Below, piece by piece: positions 1 through 7,708 of a stretch of 51,357 nt of DNA. Origin of the DNA: an uncultured Succinatimonas sp. (GTDB taxonomy: Bacteria > Pseudomonadota > Gammaproteobacteria > Enterobacterales > Succinivibrionaceae); contig USBR01000001.1 in the NCBI GenBank assembly GCA_900552905.1, positions 1 through 51,357 on the forward strand, written 5' to 3'. Both the position numbers and the translations under genes were made by a program. The notes below the pieces were generated by a model. That model was not told where the DNA came from and did not search any database. It saw nothing but the letters and a program-made list of their open reading frames with translations. Every line of letters starts with the position of its first letter. Positions within the stretch are counted from its first letter, which is position 1.

Positions 1-163
1 ACTCACTTTTTTCATTGGATTTTTTAAGTGACCACAGAGATCCGTTAGAACCAAAAATATATAGTTAAAAATTTTTATTGAAAATTATTTTCAGAAAAAT
101 CAAAATAAAACTCGTTTTTTTACGGTTTTTGTAAACTTGTATTCAAGCGCATTGATTTTAATA
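1..163. other. AT-rich non-coding DNA upstream of ompA
   Basis: I see no credible coding region in this stretch. It is very AT-rich, with runs of A and T around 60-125, and it contains one 15-base palindrome at 79-93, listed separately. It may hold the end of the region controlling a gene outside the window. I see no clear terminator hairpin here. Confidence 0.6.
79..93. promoter_or_regulatory. Fur-box-like 7-1-7 palindrome upstream of ompA
   Basis: The sequence TGAAAAT-T-ATTTTCA is a perfect 7-1-7 inverted repeat. The Fur recognition model is TGATAAT-n-ATTATCA, so each arm differs at one symmetric position. It lies roughly 90 bases upstream of the predicted ompA start site, so it could act on ompA or on a gene to the left of the window. 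The surroundings are AT-rich, which makes a chance palindrome quite possible. Confidence 0.3.
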
Positions 164-172
164 TGCTAGAAT
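164..172 (+). promoter_or_regulatory. ompA promoter, extended -10
   Basis: TGCTAGAAT is an extended -10 element (TGn followed by TAGAAT). I see no good -35 at the usual distance. A start about seven bases downstream, near 179, would give a leader of about 134 nt before the ATG at 313, close to the known length of the enteric ompA leader. The same TGCTAnAAT form occurs in front of several other genes in this window. Confidence 0.5.
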
Positions 173-180
173 TTAAGGTG

Positions 181-279
181 AGATCACGTTTTTCCCGATC
201 TATTACATAATTATTGCGGATGAATGTGGGCTTTATTCTGAAACTTATAAATTCAGAATAGACTCTAGGCTTAGCCTAG
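181..279 (+). promoter_or_regulatory. Structured 5' leader of ompA with three hairpins
   Basis: Three inverted repeats lie in tandem in the predicted transcript. They are AGATC/GATCT (181-185 and 197-201, at the very 5' end), ATTCTGAA/TTCAGAAT (235-242 and 252-259) and CTAGGC/GCCTAG (265-270 and 274-279). A U-rich stretch and a weak Shine-Dalgarno (near 298-303) follow. The E. coli ompA leader also carries stem-loops, including one at the 5' end, that protect the mRNA. A similar role here is inference. Confidence 0.45.
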
Positions 280-312
280 TTTTAAATTCTTTTGAAAGTT
301 GGAATATGTACT

Positions 313-1314
313 ATGAAGACTAAATTTTTAGCTTTATCTGTTGCCGCTGTTTTAGCTGCCTCTTCCTTCGCTGCTAATGCTGCTTTAGAGCAGTCTGTTT
401 CTGTTGGTATTCGTGGTGGTTGGGCTCATCAGTATGATGATGCTAAAACCGCTGAGGTTTCTGAGAACAATGGCTATGGCGTAGGTCTCTATGGTGAGTA
501 CAACTTCACCAATTGGTTCGCTTTAGGTGTAGGCTTTAACTATTTCGATGGTTTTGAGGCTAGAGACATTGCTACTCGCGCTACCACTGATTTTGATGCC
601 TATGCTCCTGAGCTCTATGGCCGTTTTGCTTATAGTTTTGACGACAAGGGTTCTGATATCTTCGCTAAGGCCGGTGTTGCTTACTTCTCCGTAGATCCTA
701 AGGATGGTTCTTCTCAGGATTCCTTCGCTCCGGTTGTTGGCGTTGGTCTGCAGTATGCCTTCACTAAGAACTTTGCCGCTCGCGTAGGTTATGACTACTA
801 CTTCAATACCTATGACGAGGATGATCTCGACATGGACACCGGTTATGCTTATGCTGGCTTCCAGTTCACCTTCGGTGGCCCAGCTCCGGCTCCGGCCCCT
901 GCTCCTGAGTACGTTCACGTTACCGAGAGCCACAACTTAGATGCTAGCACCTTATTCCCGTTTGACGGTTCTGAGTTAAGCGCTGAGGGCAAGCAGGCTG
1001 TTGATAAGGTTGTAGCTGATTCTTCTAAGCTCACCAATAGCGAGTTCGAGGTTTATGGTTACACTGATCGCATCGGTAGCGATGAGTACAATCAGAAGCT
1101 CTCTGAGAAGCGTGCTAATGCTGTTGCCGCTGAGTTACAGGCCGCTGGCGTAACCTCCTTAAAGGCTGTTGAGGGCCGTGGTGAGGCTAACCCGGTTACC
1201 GGCAATAAGTGCGATACCGTTAAGGGCAAGCAGGCTGTAATCGACTGCTTAGCTCCGGATCGTCGTGTTGAGATCGTAGTCTCTGGCGATACCACCAAGG
1301 TTGAGCAGATCTAA
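313..1314 (+). CDS. ompA: Outer membrane porin OmpA
   Basis: This is the outer membrane beta-barrel protein with a periplasmic peptidoglycan-binding domain. I chose the ATG at 313 over the in-frame TTG at 292 because it starts directly with a typical signal peptide (MKTKFLALS..., cleavage after ANA near residue 23). An eight-strand barrel domain is followed by a Pro-Ala hinge (PAPAPAPAPE). The OmpA C-terminal domain follows, with the FPFDGSELS start, the GYTDRIGS motif and the conserved pair of cysteines before APDRRVEI. The length of 333 residues is normal. The codon choice is strongly biased, as expected for an abundant protein. The gene is monocistronic, with a structured leader upstream and a strong hairpin downstream. 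The identification is secure. Confidence 0.97.
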   Translation: MKTKFLALSVAAVLAASSFAANAALEQSVSVGIRGGWAHQYDDAKTAEVSENNGYGVGLYGEYNFTNWFALGVGFNYFDGFEARDIATRATTDFDAYAPELYGRFAYSFDDKGSDIFAKAGVAYFSVDPKDGSSQDSFAPVVGVGLQYAFTKNFAARVGYDYYFNTYDEDDLDMDTGYAYAGFQFTFGGPAPAPAPAPEYVHVTESHNLDASTLFPFDGSELSAEGKQAVDKVVADSSKLTNSEFEVYGYTDRIGSDEYNQKLSEKRANAVAAELQAAGVTSLKAVEGRGEANPVTGNKCDTVKGKQAVIDCLAPDRRVEIVVSGDTTKVEQI

Positions 1315-1340
1315 GCTACTATTTATAGATAGCTAAAACT

Positions 1341-1373
1341 AAGCCCCCAAGAGTTAAGTGCTCTTGGGGGCTT
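1341..1373. terminator. Bidirectional terminator between ompA and the COG0523 gene
   Basis: AAGCCCCCAAGAG (1341-1353) pairs perfectly with CTCTTGGGGGCTT (1361-1373) over 13 bp, with a 7-base loop. Short T-rich tracts follow on both strands. It lies between two convergent genes and probably serves both. Confidence 0.85.
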
Positions 1374-1392
1374 TGATATTTATAGCTAAAGC

Positions 1393-2571
1393 TTATTTAT
1401 TTTGCTCTAAACCGTAATCGTCGGTGGCGACATTGTCCTCAGGGCTATCGATATTGCCTAAGAGCTGCTCATAATAGAGCATCGCAGCTTGATCGGGGTT
1501 TTTGAGCATGGACTCAAACATAGTTCTTACCTGCTCGAGGACTGAGGCTCTACAGATGAACACAAGCTTAGAGCTATGCTCGCCTGCAGGCCAATCATTG
1601 AGGGCAGATAAGGGGTAGAGCTGTCCTTGAACGCCATGGATGACGATAGGCTTAGTCTGATCTTTAAGATTGAGAATACCCTTAATACGTAAAATAGAAT
1701 CACCAAAGTTCTCCTGCACGCCGGTAACGGCTGCTAAGAGGGCTAAGGAGTCGATAGGCTCACTGACCTCTAAAGCAAAGGAGTCGATATCAGAGTGGGC
1801 GATAATGCGCGGTCTGGCGACACCAATTTCACCGGAAACGGTAGCCGGTCTAAAGGACGGGGCGATCTTTTGACTCTTGATATTAAGCCAGCTTCTAACC
1901 TTTTCATCATAATCCTGATTGGCAGTCTTATAAGGTCCGATCTCAAAGAGCGCATGCGGATCGAAATTACCTTTAACCTGCGGGTAGATATGAGCTGACG
2001 GATTGATTTTCTGGGCAATCTCGTAGATAGCATCTAATTCGTCAGAATCGATAAGATCGGTTTTGCTGACAAGGATGATATCGGCTAGGGCGATCTGCTT
2101 TACTGCTTCATACTGTTTTTGTAATTGATCGCGGATATATTTGCCATCTAAAACGGTGACAGTGCCGTCATAATAGAAGTGATCGAGTAAGAACTCATCA
2201 CCATTGAGAGTTGCGATAACACCGGCAGGATCTGCAAGACCTGTAGTCTCAATGAGGACGCGCTTGAACATTGGAATGTCACCGCGCTGAGCTTTGACAA
2301 AATTCTGTACAAGGCAGTCGATGAGCGCACCTTGCAATGAGCAACAGATACAGCCTGACTGTAACAGCACCACAGAGTCATCTACAGATTGTACGAGCTC
2401 ATGATCGAGGCCGACATCACCAAATTCATTGATAAGGACTAAGGTATCCTTAAAGTCAGTGCTATTAACCCAATGATTTAAAAGGGTAGTTTTGCCGCTG
2501 CCTAAAAAACCGGTAATAATATTGATAGGAATTAAGTTCTCACCTTCAGGGGTGTTTTCCTCAACGGACAT
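1393..2571 (-). CDS. COG0523 (CobW/YjiA-type) metallochaperone GTPase
   Basis: This is a G3E-family P-loop GTPase of the COG0523 group, whose members deliver or buffer metals such as zinc. Visible motifs are Walker A GFLGSGKTT (about residues 21-29), the metal-binding CICC motif (74-77), the switch/Walker B segment IETTGLADP with E108, and the base-recognition SKTD (169-172). A CobW C-terminal domain and an acidic tail follow. An in-frame ATG exists at 2589, but the ATG at 2571 has a good Shine-Dalgarno (GGAGAAAACA just upstream) and gives 392 residues. The start overlaps the end of the PldB-like gene by 11 bases, so the two are probably translationally coupled. The metal cannot be read from the sequence. 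I see no Zur box or zinc gene nearby. Confidence 0.88.
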   Translation of the reverse strand: MSVEENTPEGENLIPINIITGFLGSGKTTLLNHWVNSTDFKDTLVLINEFGDVGLDHELVQSVDDSVVLLQSGCICCSLQGALIDCLVQNFVKAQRGDIPMFKRVLIETTGLADPAGVIATLNGDEFLLDHFYYDGTVTVLDGKYIRDQLQKQYEAVKQIALADIILVSKTDLIDSDELDAIYEIAQKINPSAHIYPQVKGNFDPHALFEIGPYKTANQDYDEKVRSWLNIKSQKIAPSFRPATVSGEIGVARPRIIAHSDIDSFALEVSEPIDSLALLAAVTGVQENFGDSILRIKGILNLKDQTKPIVIHGVQGQLYPLSALNDWPAGEHSSKLVFICRASVLEQVRTMFESMLKNPDQAAMLYYEQLLGNIDSPEDNVATDDYGLEQNK

Positions 2572-3541
2572 TGTTTTCTCCATTTTCAAGAAAGTCTAAG
2601 GCTTGTGGCAGAGATTGTAGCCTATATTCATCTGCTTCATTGAGCAGATCATGATAAGCATTATCAATTGTGACAATTTTTACTCCATAAGGGTCGTGCT
2701 CATGCTGTTTAAAGAAGTCATAAGCTATCTTAGTGGAGACTACCTTATCATGGCCTGCAAGTATGGTCATTATAGGGATTTTAAATTGAAAATCACCCTG
2801 AAGCAGGCGACTTTGCGTGAGATAGGCCTGACGCAAAAAGCCCCAAGTCGGGCCGCCGATAGTGAGATCGGGGTGAGAGGCATAATAATCGTGATAGAGC
2901 TTATAACGGATCTCACAGTGAGAGTGATCATTACCTAAAAAGGGTTTGCGTTTATAGCCTTGACCATGCGGAGTATAGGCAATTTTAGTTATAGGTAATG
3001 CCCCTAGGGTCAAAATCAAAGCGCCTAATAGCGGTCTTGGGAGCGGGAAATAGGGATAGACATAGGGGGCCATTAAGGCCGCACGCTGAGGTAGATGATG
3101 ACCTTTAACGATGAGATCGAGACTTATGAGCGAGCCTAGGGAAAAGGCTAAAAGCTTATAGTTATCTATCTTAAGTTTAGCTAATAAAAATTGAATATCT
3201 TCGCGGAAATACGCAAAGTTATCGATATGACAGCGCTCATGATCGGCTAAAAGCCTAGTGGAGGCGCCTTGACCGCGAGCAAATAGGATCACAATGCGCT
3301 TATTTAAAGAGCGCAGGCTATAGAGAAATTCGGCATATTTATGCGCAATTTCACCGCGCCCGGGAATGATGACAAGGCAATCGTCAGGATTACCGGGAAG
3401 CTCAAAAGCTGAGAGCGTCAGGCCATTGGGATGAATAAAGCTATGTTTTAAAATCTGCTTGTCAAAAAAGTTTTCAATTTGCTCTTGGCAAGCGAGTAAT
3501 TTGGTAGCGCTTAGTAGAAGCTTAGTGAAACGCTCACACAT
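2561..3541 (-). CDS. pldB: Alpha/beta hydrolase, lysophospholipase L2 (PldB)-like
   Basis: This is an alpha/beta hydrolase of 326 residues (E. coli PldB has 340). The segment GQGASTRLLAD followed by a HIDNFAYF-like stretch is characteristic of PldB. The nucleophile elbow is AFSLGS with Ser134, where family members usually have GHSMGG, so one glycine is replaced. The remaining triad candidates are Asp265 (AGHDKVV) and His297 (NAYHDLL). The predicted role is hydrolysis of lysophospholipids at the inner membrane. The start has AGGAGG four bases upstream. The gene follows spoT by 23 bases and runs into the COG0523 gene, so it is likely in one transcript with rpoZ-spoT. Family assignment is good, but substrate specificity is inferred. 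Confidence 0.78.
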   Translation of the reverse strand: MCERFTKLLLSATKLLACQEQIENFFDKQILKHSFIHPNGLTLSAFELPGNPDDCLVIIPGRGEIAHKYAEFLYSLRSLNKRIVILFARGQGASTRLLADHERCHIDNFAYFREDIQFLLAKLKIDNYKLLAFSLGSLISLDLIVKGHHLPQRAALMAPYVYPYFPLPRPLLGALILTLGALPITKIAYTPHGQGYKRKPFLGNDHSHCEIRYKLYHDYYASHPDLTIGGPTWGFLRQAYLTQSRLLQGDFQFKIPIMTILAGHDKVVSTKIAYDFFKQHEHDPYGVKIVTIDNAYHDLLNEADEYRLQSLPQALDFLENGENNVR

Positions 3542-3564
3542 AGGACCTCCTGGCGCTGAGGCGT

Positions 3565-5730
3565 TTAGCGGCGGCGATGAATGCTGATAACGTTAGGTAC
3601 AGCTTTGATATGTTTGATAACACCGGCAAGATGGAGACGATCACGTACAGTTACCACTAAGTTCATGATAAAGGTCTTCTCATCTTTAATATCGGAATTG
3701 ATGCTTTCAATACGGGAGCCGGCAACATCGATGGCATTGGAAATTTCAGAGACAATACCTTGACGGTTTTCAAGCTCAATAAGCAGGCCGGTCTTAAACT
3801 CCATATTAGCGGTAACAGAGAGATCCCAACGTACTTTAAGGGATTTTGTCGGGTCTTTGTCAGAATCGCGTAAATTGCGACAGTTGACATTGTGAATAAC
3901 GAGGCCTCGGCCTTGAGCAAGATGGGCGATAATATCGTCACCGGGGATCGGCAGACAACATTGAGCGATAGTATAAGGCACACCACCGGTACCTTTAATC
4001 GGCAGATTGTTTTGATGATGCTGTTGCGGATCGAGGAATTTAGTAATGGCTACCGGCAGAATATTACCGATAGCGACATTGCCATAGAGTTCTTTCATAT
4101 CGCTTTGATGGAAGTTCTCTAATAAGGCCTTAATCTGCTCGTCACTGAGAGTGGCAAGCTTGATAGCACGCAAGGCGTTTTGGACTAGGCGGCGACCGAT
4201 AAGCTCGCATTCTTGGCTTCTTAAGCTCTTTAGATATTGTCTGATCTTAGAACGGGCACGAGAGGTAACCACGCTTGATAACCAAATGGCATTAGGGGTG
4301 GCATTAGGGGAGAGCATGATCTCCACGCTTTGACCTGACTCTAAGGGACGGGAGAGCGGATACATATGGTGGTTGACGGTAGCGCCGATACAGTGCAGAC
4401 CAATATCAGTATGGACAGCAAAGGCAAAATCAACCGGGGTTGAGCCTGTAGGCAGGTTATAGATCTTGCCTTCAGGGCTAAATACGAAGATCGAATCTGG
4501 GAAGAGGTCTTTTTTAACATCTTCGACAAATTCCATGGAACTGCCGGCACTTTGTTGCAGATCGATAAGATTTTTAATCCATACCTGAGCGTTTTTCTGC
4601 GAGGCAGTAGAGACCGGCTTTGAGCCTGATTCCTTATAGGCCCAGTGCGCGGCGACACCGCGAGCGGCCATTTGATCCATAAATTCAGTACGGATCTGAA
4701 TTTCAAGCGGCACACCATGAGGTCCGATAAGGGAGGTATGCAGGGATTGATAACCGTTAATCTTAGGGATGGCAATATAATCCTTAAAGCCATTAGGACG
4801 GGGCTTGAAGAGATTATGCATCTGTCCTAAGACGCGATAGCAAGTATCGACATCCTTTAAAATAATTCTAAAGGCATAGACGTCCATAATCTCGCGAAAT
4901 TGCAGTTCTTTATTGACCATCTTGCGATAGATGGATAAAAGACGCTTTTCACGACCTAAAACCCGCGCTTCGATACCGGCTTCTTTAAGGCGCGATCTGA
5001 TGGCTTCTAAAATGGAATTGACCACTTCCTTGCGATTATTGCGAGCGCGCATGACGGCGGATTTTAAGACGCGATAACGCATAGGATAGAGTGAGGCCAT
5101 ACCCAATTCTTCAAGCTCAGCTTTGACATCGGAGATGCCTAAGCGGTTAGCTATAGGGGTAAAGACATCTAAGGTTTCCTGAGCAATACGCTTGCGCTTG
5201 TCAGGACGTAAGGCGCCTAAGGTACGCATATTGTGGGTACGGTCGGCAAGCTTGATGAGGATGACGCGGATGTCTTTAGTCATAGCTAAGATCATCTTGC
5301 GGAAGTTTTCCGCCTGCGCTTCTTTATAATCGTGGAAGCGTAATTTATCAAGCTTAGTTACGCCCTCAACTAATTCTTTAACCGTATTGCCAAATAAACG
5401 CTCTAAATCATCATCGACAATGCTGGTATCTTCAACTACATCGTGTAATAGTGCCGATTGCAGTGACTCTGTGTCCAAATGCATTTGGGCAATGATGGTA
5501 GCAACAGCGATAGGATGGATGATATAGGGTTCGCCGGAGGCACGGCGTTGTGGGGCATGGGCGAAATCGGCAACGACAAAGGCTTTGTCGACTTCGGCTA
5601 ATTTGTCTGCGCTAAGATAGCTTGCAACTATCTCGCGCAGATGGGCGTAGTAATGAAAGTTAGGAGAGGCTAGAGCCAGTGCGGTCGGACTTTGACCTTG
5701 TTCTAAAACCTGGTAAATGCTCTCTCCCAT
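3565..5730 (-). CDS. spoT: Bifunctional (p)ppGpp synthetase/hydrolase SpoT
   Basis: This enzyme makes and degrades the alarmone (p)ppGpp. It has 721 residues with all RSH domains in order. An HD hydrolase domain carries His72, His96-Asp97 and LADRTHN around 161-167. The synthetase domain has segments nearly identical to E. coli SpoT (KPRPNGFKDYIAIPK, GVAAHWAYKE). A TGS domain (VFSPEGKIYNLPTGS), a Cys-Cys region (AQCCLPIPGD) and a C-terminal ACT domain follow. The intact HD residues mark it as SpoT-type and not RelA-type. It starts 15 bases after rpoZ, as in enteric bacteria. Neither trmH nor recG follows it here. Downstream are the PldB-like and COG0523 genes. Confidence 0.96.
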   Translation of the reverse strand: MGESIYQVLEQGQSPTALALASPNFHYYAHLREIVASYLSADKLAEVDKAFVVADFAHAPQRRASGEPYIIHPIAVATIIAQMHLDTESLQSALLHDVVEDTSIVDDDLERLFGNTVKELVEGVTKLDKLRFHDYKEAQAENFRKMILAMTKDIRVILIKLADRTHNMRTLGALRPDKRKRIAQETLDVFTPIANRLGISDVKAELEELGMASLYPMRYRVLKSAVMRARNNRKEVVNSILEAIRSRLKEAGIEARVLGREKRLLSIYRKMVNKELQFREIMDVYAFRIILKDVDTCYRVLGQMHNLFKPRPNGFKDYIAIPKINGYQSLHTSLIGPHGVPLEIQIRTEFMDQMAARGVAAHWAYKESGSKPVSTASQKNAQVWIKNLIDLQQSAGSSMEFVEDVKKDLFPDSIFVFSPEGKIYNLPTGSTPVDFAFAVHTDIGLHCIGATVNHHMYPLSRPLESGQSVEIMLSPNATPNAIWLSSVVTSRARSKIRQYLKSLRSQECELIGRRLVQNALRAIKLATLSDEQIKALLENFHQSDMKELYGNVAIGNILPVAITKFLDPQQHHQNNLPIKGTGGVPYTIAQCCLPIPGDDIIAHLAQGRGLVIHNVNCRNLRDSDKDPTKSLKVRWDLSVTANMEFKTGLLIELENRQGIVSEISNAIDVAGSRIESINSDIKDEKTFIMNLVVTVRDRLHLAGVIKHIKAVPNVISIHRRR

Positions 5731-5745
5731 ATTTCATACCTTCGT

Positions 5746-6030
5746 TTAGTTAAACATTTCAACGCCGTCGATAGGAGCGAATTCATTGTCGCTAGGATGG
5801 GCAGAGCTGTCACGCAGATGCTCCTTACGATCCTGCTTGTCTAAGAATTCACGGGTGATTAAACCCTCTTCGATCTCGCGTAAGGCAATAACGGTAGGCT
5901 TGTCCTTTTCCTCGTCAACTAAGGGCTTGCTACCCATAGAGATCTGGCGGGCGCGTCTTGCAGCGAGTAAAACTAAATCAAAACGATTGCCGACTTTGTT
6001 TACGGCATCTTCAACGGTAACTCTGGCCAT
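5746..6030 (-). CDS. rpoZ: RNA polymerase omega subunit
   Basis: This is the small RNA polymerase subunit (94 residues; E. coli 91), which binds beta' and forms part of a ppGpp site. The N-terminus [20 protein letters not shown] and the RARQ segment are conserved, and the C-terminus is variable and acidic. It is the first gene of the rpoZ-spoT unit, with a promoter at 6082-6109 and a palindrome in its leader. Confidence 0.96.
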   Translation of the reverse strand: MARVTVEDAVNKVGNRFDLVLLAARRARQISMGSKPLVDEEKDKPTVIALREIEEGLITREFLDKQDRKEHLRDSSAHPSDNEFAPIDGVEMFN

Positions 6031-6053
6031 TTTTTCTACCTGTGTAAGGATGC

Positions 6054-6068
6054 AGCCTAGTCTAGGCT
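6054..6068 (-). repeat. 7-1-7 palindrome in the rpoZ leader
   Basis: AGCCTAG-T-CTAGGCT is a perfect palindrome between the predicted rpoZ promoter and the start codon. With a one-base centre it is more plausible as a protein-binding site than as an RNA hairpin. The same GCCTAG/CTAGGC arms, in the other order, occur in the ompA leader at 265-279. Confidence 0.4.
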
Positions 6069-6081
6069 TATAGCATCAATA

Positions 6082-6109
6082 TTTATATTGTAGGACTTTA
6101 TCTGGTAAA
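6082..6109 (-). promoter_or_regulatory. rpoZ-spoT promoter
   Basis: On the minus strand a -35 of TTTACC (6104-6109) and a -10 of TATAAA (6082-6087) are separated by 16 bases. Predicted transcription starts near 6075, about 45 bases before the rpoZ ATG. It lies downstream of the gmk terminator, so rpoZ-spoT can be transcribed apart from engB-gmk. Confidence 0.5.
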
Positions 6110-6166
6110 GTTCTGAGACTGCACCGAAAATAAAAAAATCTGTATTAAAAACTTTCATTAAGTCAT

Positions 6167-6188
6167 AAAAACAGGATATAGATCCTGT
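6167..6188 (-). terminator. Terminator after gmk
   Basis: On the minus strand ACAGGAT and ATCCTGT form a 7-bp stem with a 4-base loop, followed by TTTT. It is modest in strength and separates engB-gmk from rpoZ-spoT. Confidence 0.6.
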
Positions 6189-6221
6189 AATTATACATGA
6201 TAGCTCCGGCTTTGTATAAAC

Positions 6222-6848
6222 CTAGGCTTCTAAAGGCTTAGGAAACATGGTTAAAACCTCAGGCAAGATAGTCTCGCGGGAGGCGCGCTTAGCTAAGATG
6301 ATAGAGCGTAAGGTTAATAGACTATCCTCGAAATTATCATTGATGATAATGTGCTCGTATTCATCGGCATGAGAAATCTCATTAGTAGCTTTAAGCATGC
6401 GTTTGGCAATAACTTCCTCGCTATCGGTACCGCGATTGACAAGGCGGCGCTCTAATTCCTCTAAAGACGGCGGCACAATAAAGATACCCTGAGCGTCGGG
6501 AGTTTGCTTTCTGATCTGACGGGCACCCTGCCAGTCGATATCTAAAAGCACATCATGACCTGCATTGAGCCACTGCTCGACGATTTCGCGTGAGGTGCCA
6601 TAGGAATTTTCAAAAACCTTAGCGTACTCATAGAAGGCATTGCGGGCGACAAGTGCGTCAAACTCGGCCTGAGAGACAAAGTGATAGCTGACATGATCAG
6701 TTTCACCTGGGCGCATAGCGCGGGTGGTGTGAGAGACCGAGAGTCTGAGCTTATCGTCTAAATTAAAACGCTCTAATAAAGCGCTAATTAGGGATGATTT
6801 ACCAGCACCGCTTGGAGCTGAAATAATAAATAAAGTGCCTTTAGTCAT
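6222..6848 (-). CDS. gmk: Guanylate kinase
   Basis: This enzyme phosphorylates GMP to GDP with ATP. It has 208 residues from the chosen start. The P-loop APSGAGKSS is at about residues 11-19, and the GMP-binding segment VSHTTRAMRPGE follows. I chose the ATG at 6848 over one 18 bases upstream because GAGGAGG lies at ideal distance before it. The start overlaps the engB stop by 8 bases (ATGACTAA). Its nearness to rpoZ-spoT recalls the enteric gmk-rpoZ-spoT order. Confidence 0.95.
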   Translation of the reverse strand: MTKGTLFIISAPSGAGKSSLISALLERFNLDDKLRLSVSHTTRAMRPGETDHVSYHFVSQAEFDALVARNAFYEYAKVFENSYGTSREIVEQWLNAGHDVLLDIDWQGARQIRKQTPDAQGIFIVPPSLEELERRLVNRGTDSEEVIAKRMLKATNEISHADEYEHIIINDNFEDSLLTLRSIILAKRASRETILPEVLTMFPKPLEA

Positions 6849-7500
6849 GGTTTGCCTCCTCAGCACTTACCGGCAGATCCGGGAACATTGAGAACCAGCG
6901 ATTGAGGACGGTACGGGCCTCAGGAACACCGATCTTTCTTAGAGCTGAGAACGGAATTACAGTGAAATTACCGCCAAATTCGCTCAGCTGTACCTTAAGC
7001 TCGCCCATAACCTCACGGCGCTTGTTGATGCCAAATTTATCGGCCTTAGTCAATAAAATCAGGGCCTGTAAATTAGCGGCTACTGACCAATCGATAATGA
7101 GGCGATCGTGATCGCGTAGCGGGGTACGGATATCCATGGTGATAACGATACCGCGCAGGGCTTTACGCTTTTGCAGATATTGGGTTAAAGAATCCTGCCA
7201 TTGCTTTTTCATCGTCTCAGGTACCGCGGCATAGCCATAACCTGGCAAGTCGACGAGAGTTTTGCCCGGGGCCACCTCAAAGAGGTTGATAAGGCGGGTA
7301 CGACCGGGGGTACGACTAGTCTTAGCTAAGGTCTTTTGATCACAGATGGCGTTTAGGGATGAGGATTTACCGGAATTAGAACGACCGATAAAGGCAATTT
7401 CAGAGCCTATATCCTCAGGTAACTGCGAGAGTTTCGCGGCACTGGTGACAAAATGGGTTTTACGAAAATCTAAAGGTTTGGCTTCAAGCTTATCTGTCAT
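6841..7500 (-). CDS. engB: Ribosome biogenesis GTPase EngB (YihA/YsxC)
   Basis: This small GTPase is needed for large ribosomal subunit assembly. It has 219 residues with G1 GRSNSGKSS (39-47), G3 DLPGYG (84-89), G4 TKAD (151-154) and a G5-like FSAL segment. The TPGRTRLIN stretch is typical of the family. It is the first gene of a two-gene unit with gmk. Upstream lie the ntrC terminator and about 140 bases without an obvious strong promoter. Confidence 0.95.
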   Translation of the reverse strand: MTDKLEAKPLDFRKTHFVTSAAKLSQLPEDIGSEIAFIGRSNSGKSSSLNAICDQKTLAKTSRTPGRTRLINLFEVAPGKTLVDLPGYGYAAVPETMKKQWQDSLTQYLQKRKALRGIVITMDIRTPLRDHDRLIIDWSVAANLQALILLTKADKFGINKRREVMGELKVQLSEFGGNFTVIPFSALRKIGVPEARTVLNRWFSMFPDLPVSAEEANHD

Positions 7501-7640
7501 CTCTCTTGTCCATAAAAAAGGTCATTTTTAAGGTTAGATCTCACATAAGTGTCAGCGCTTTAATAAGGAAGTGCAAAATAAATATGGCGCTAGAATGTAG
7601 CTAAGATGCGCTCTTAGCTTCAGGACCCAACTAATTCCCA

Positions 7641-7670
7641 AAAAAAATGACGGTTTGATACCGTCATTTT
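7641..7670 (-). terminator. Terminator of the ntrBC unit
   Basis: On the minus strand a perfect 11-bp stem (AAAATGACGGT and ACCGTCATTTT, 7644-7670) with a 5-base loop runs into a run of seven T. This is a strong intrinsic terminator for ntrC. Confidence 0.88.
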
Positions 7671-7708
7671 ATCAAGAAATAGGAGCTTTTTCTTAAATAA
7701 AGCTAATT

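Noticed and set aside
4341..4793. Long open frame of about 150 codons inside spoT on the same strand
   Set aside because: It lies wholly within the well-conserved synthetase/TGS part of spoT in another frame and resembles no protein family.
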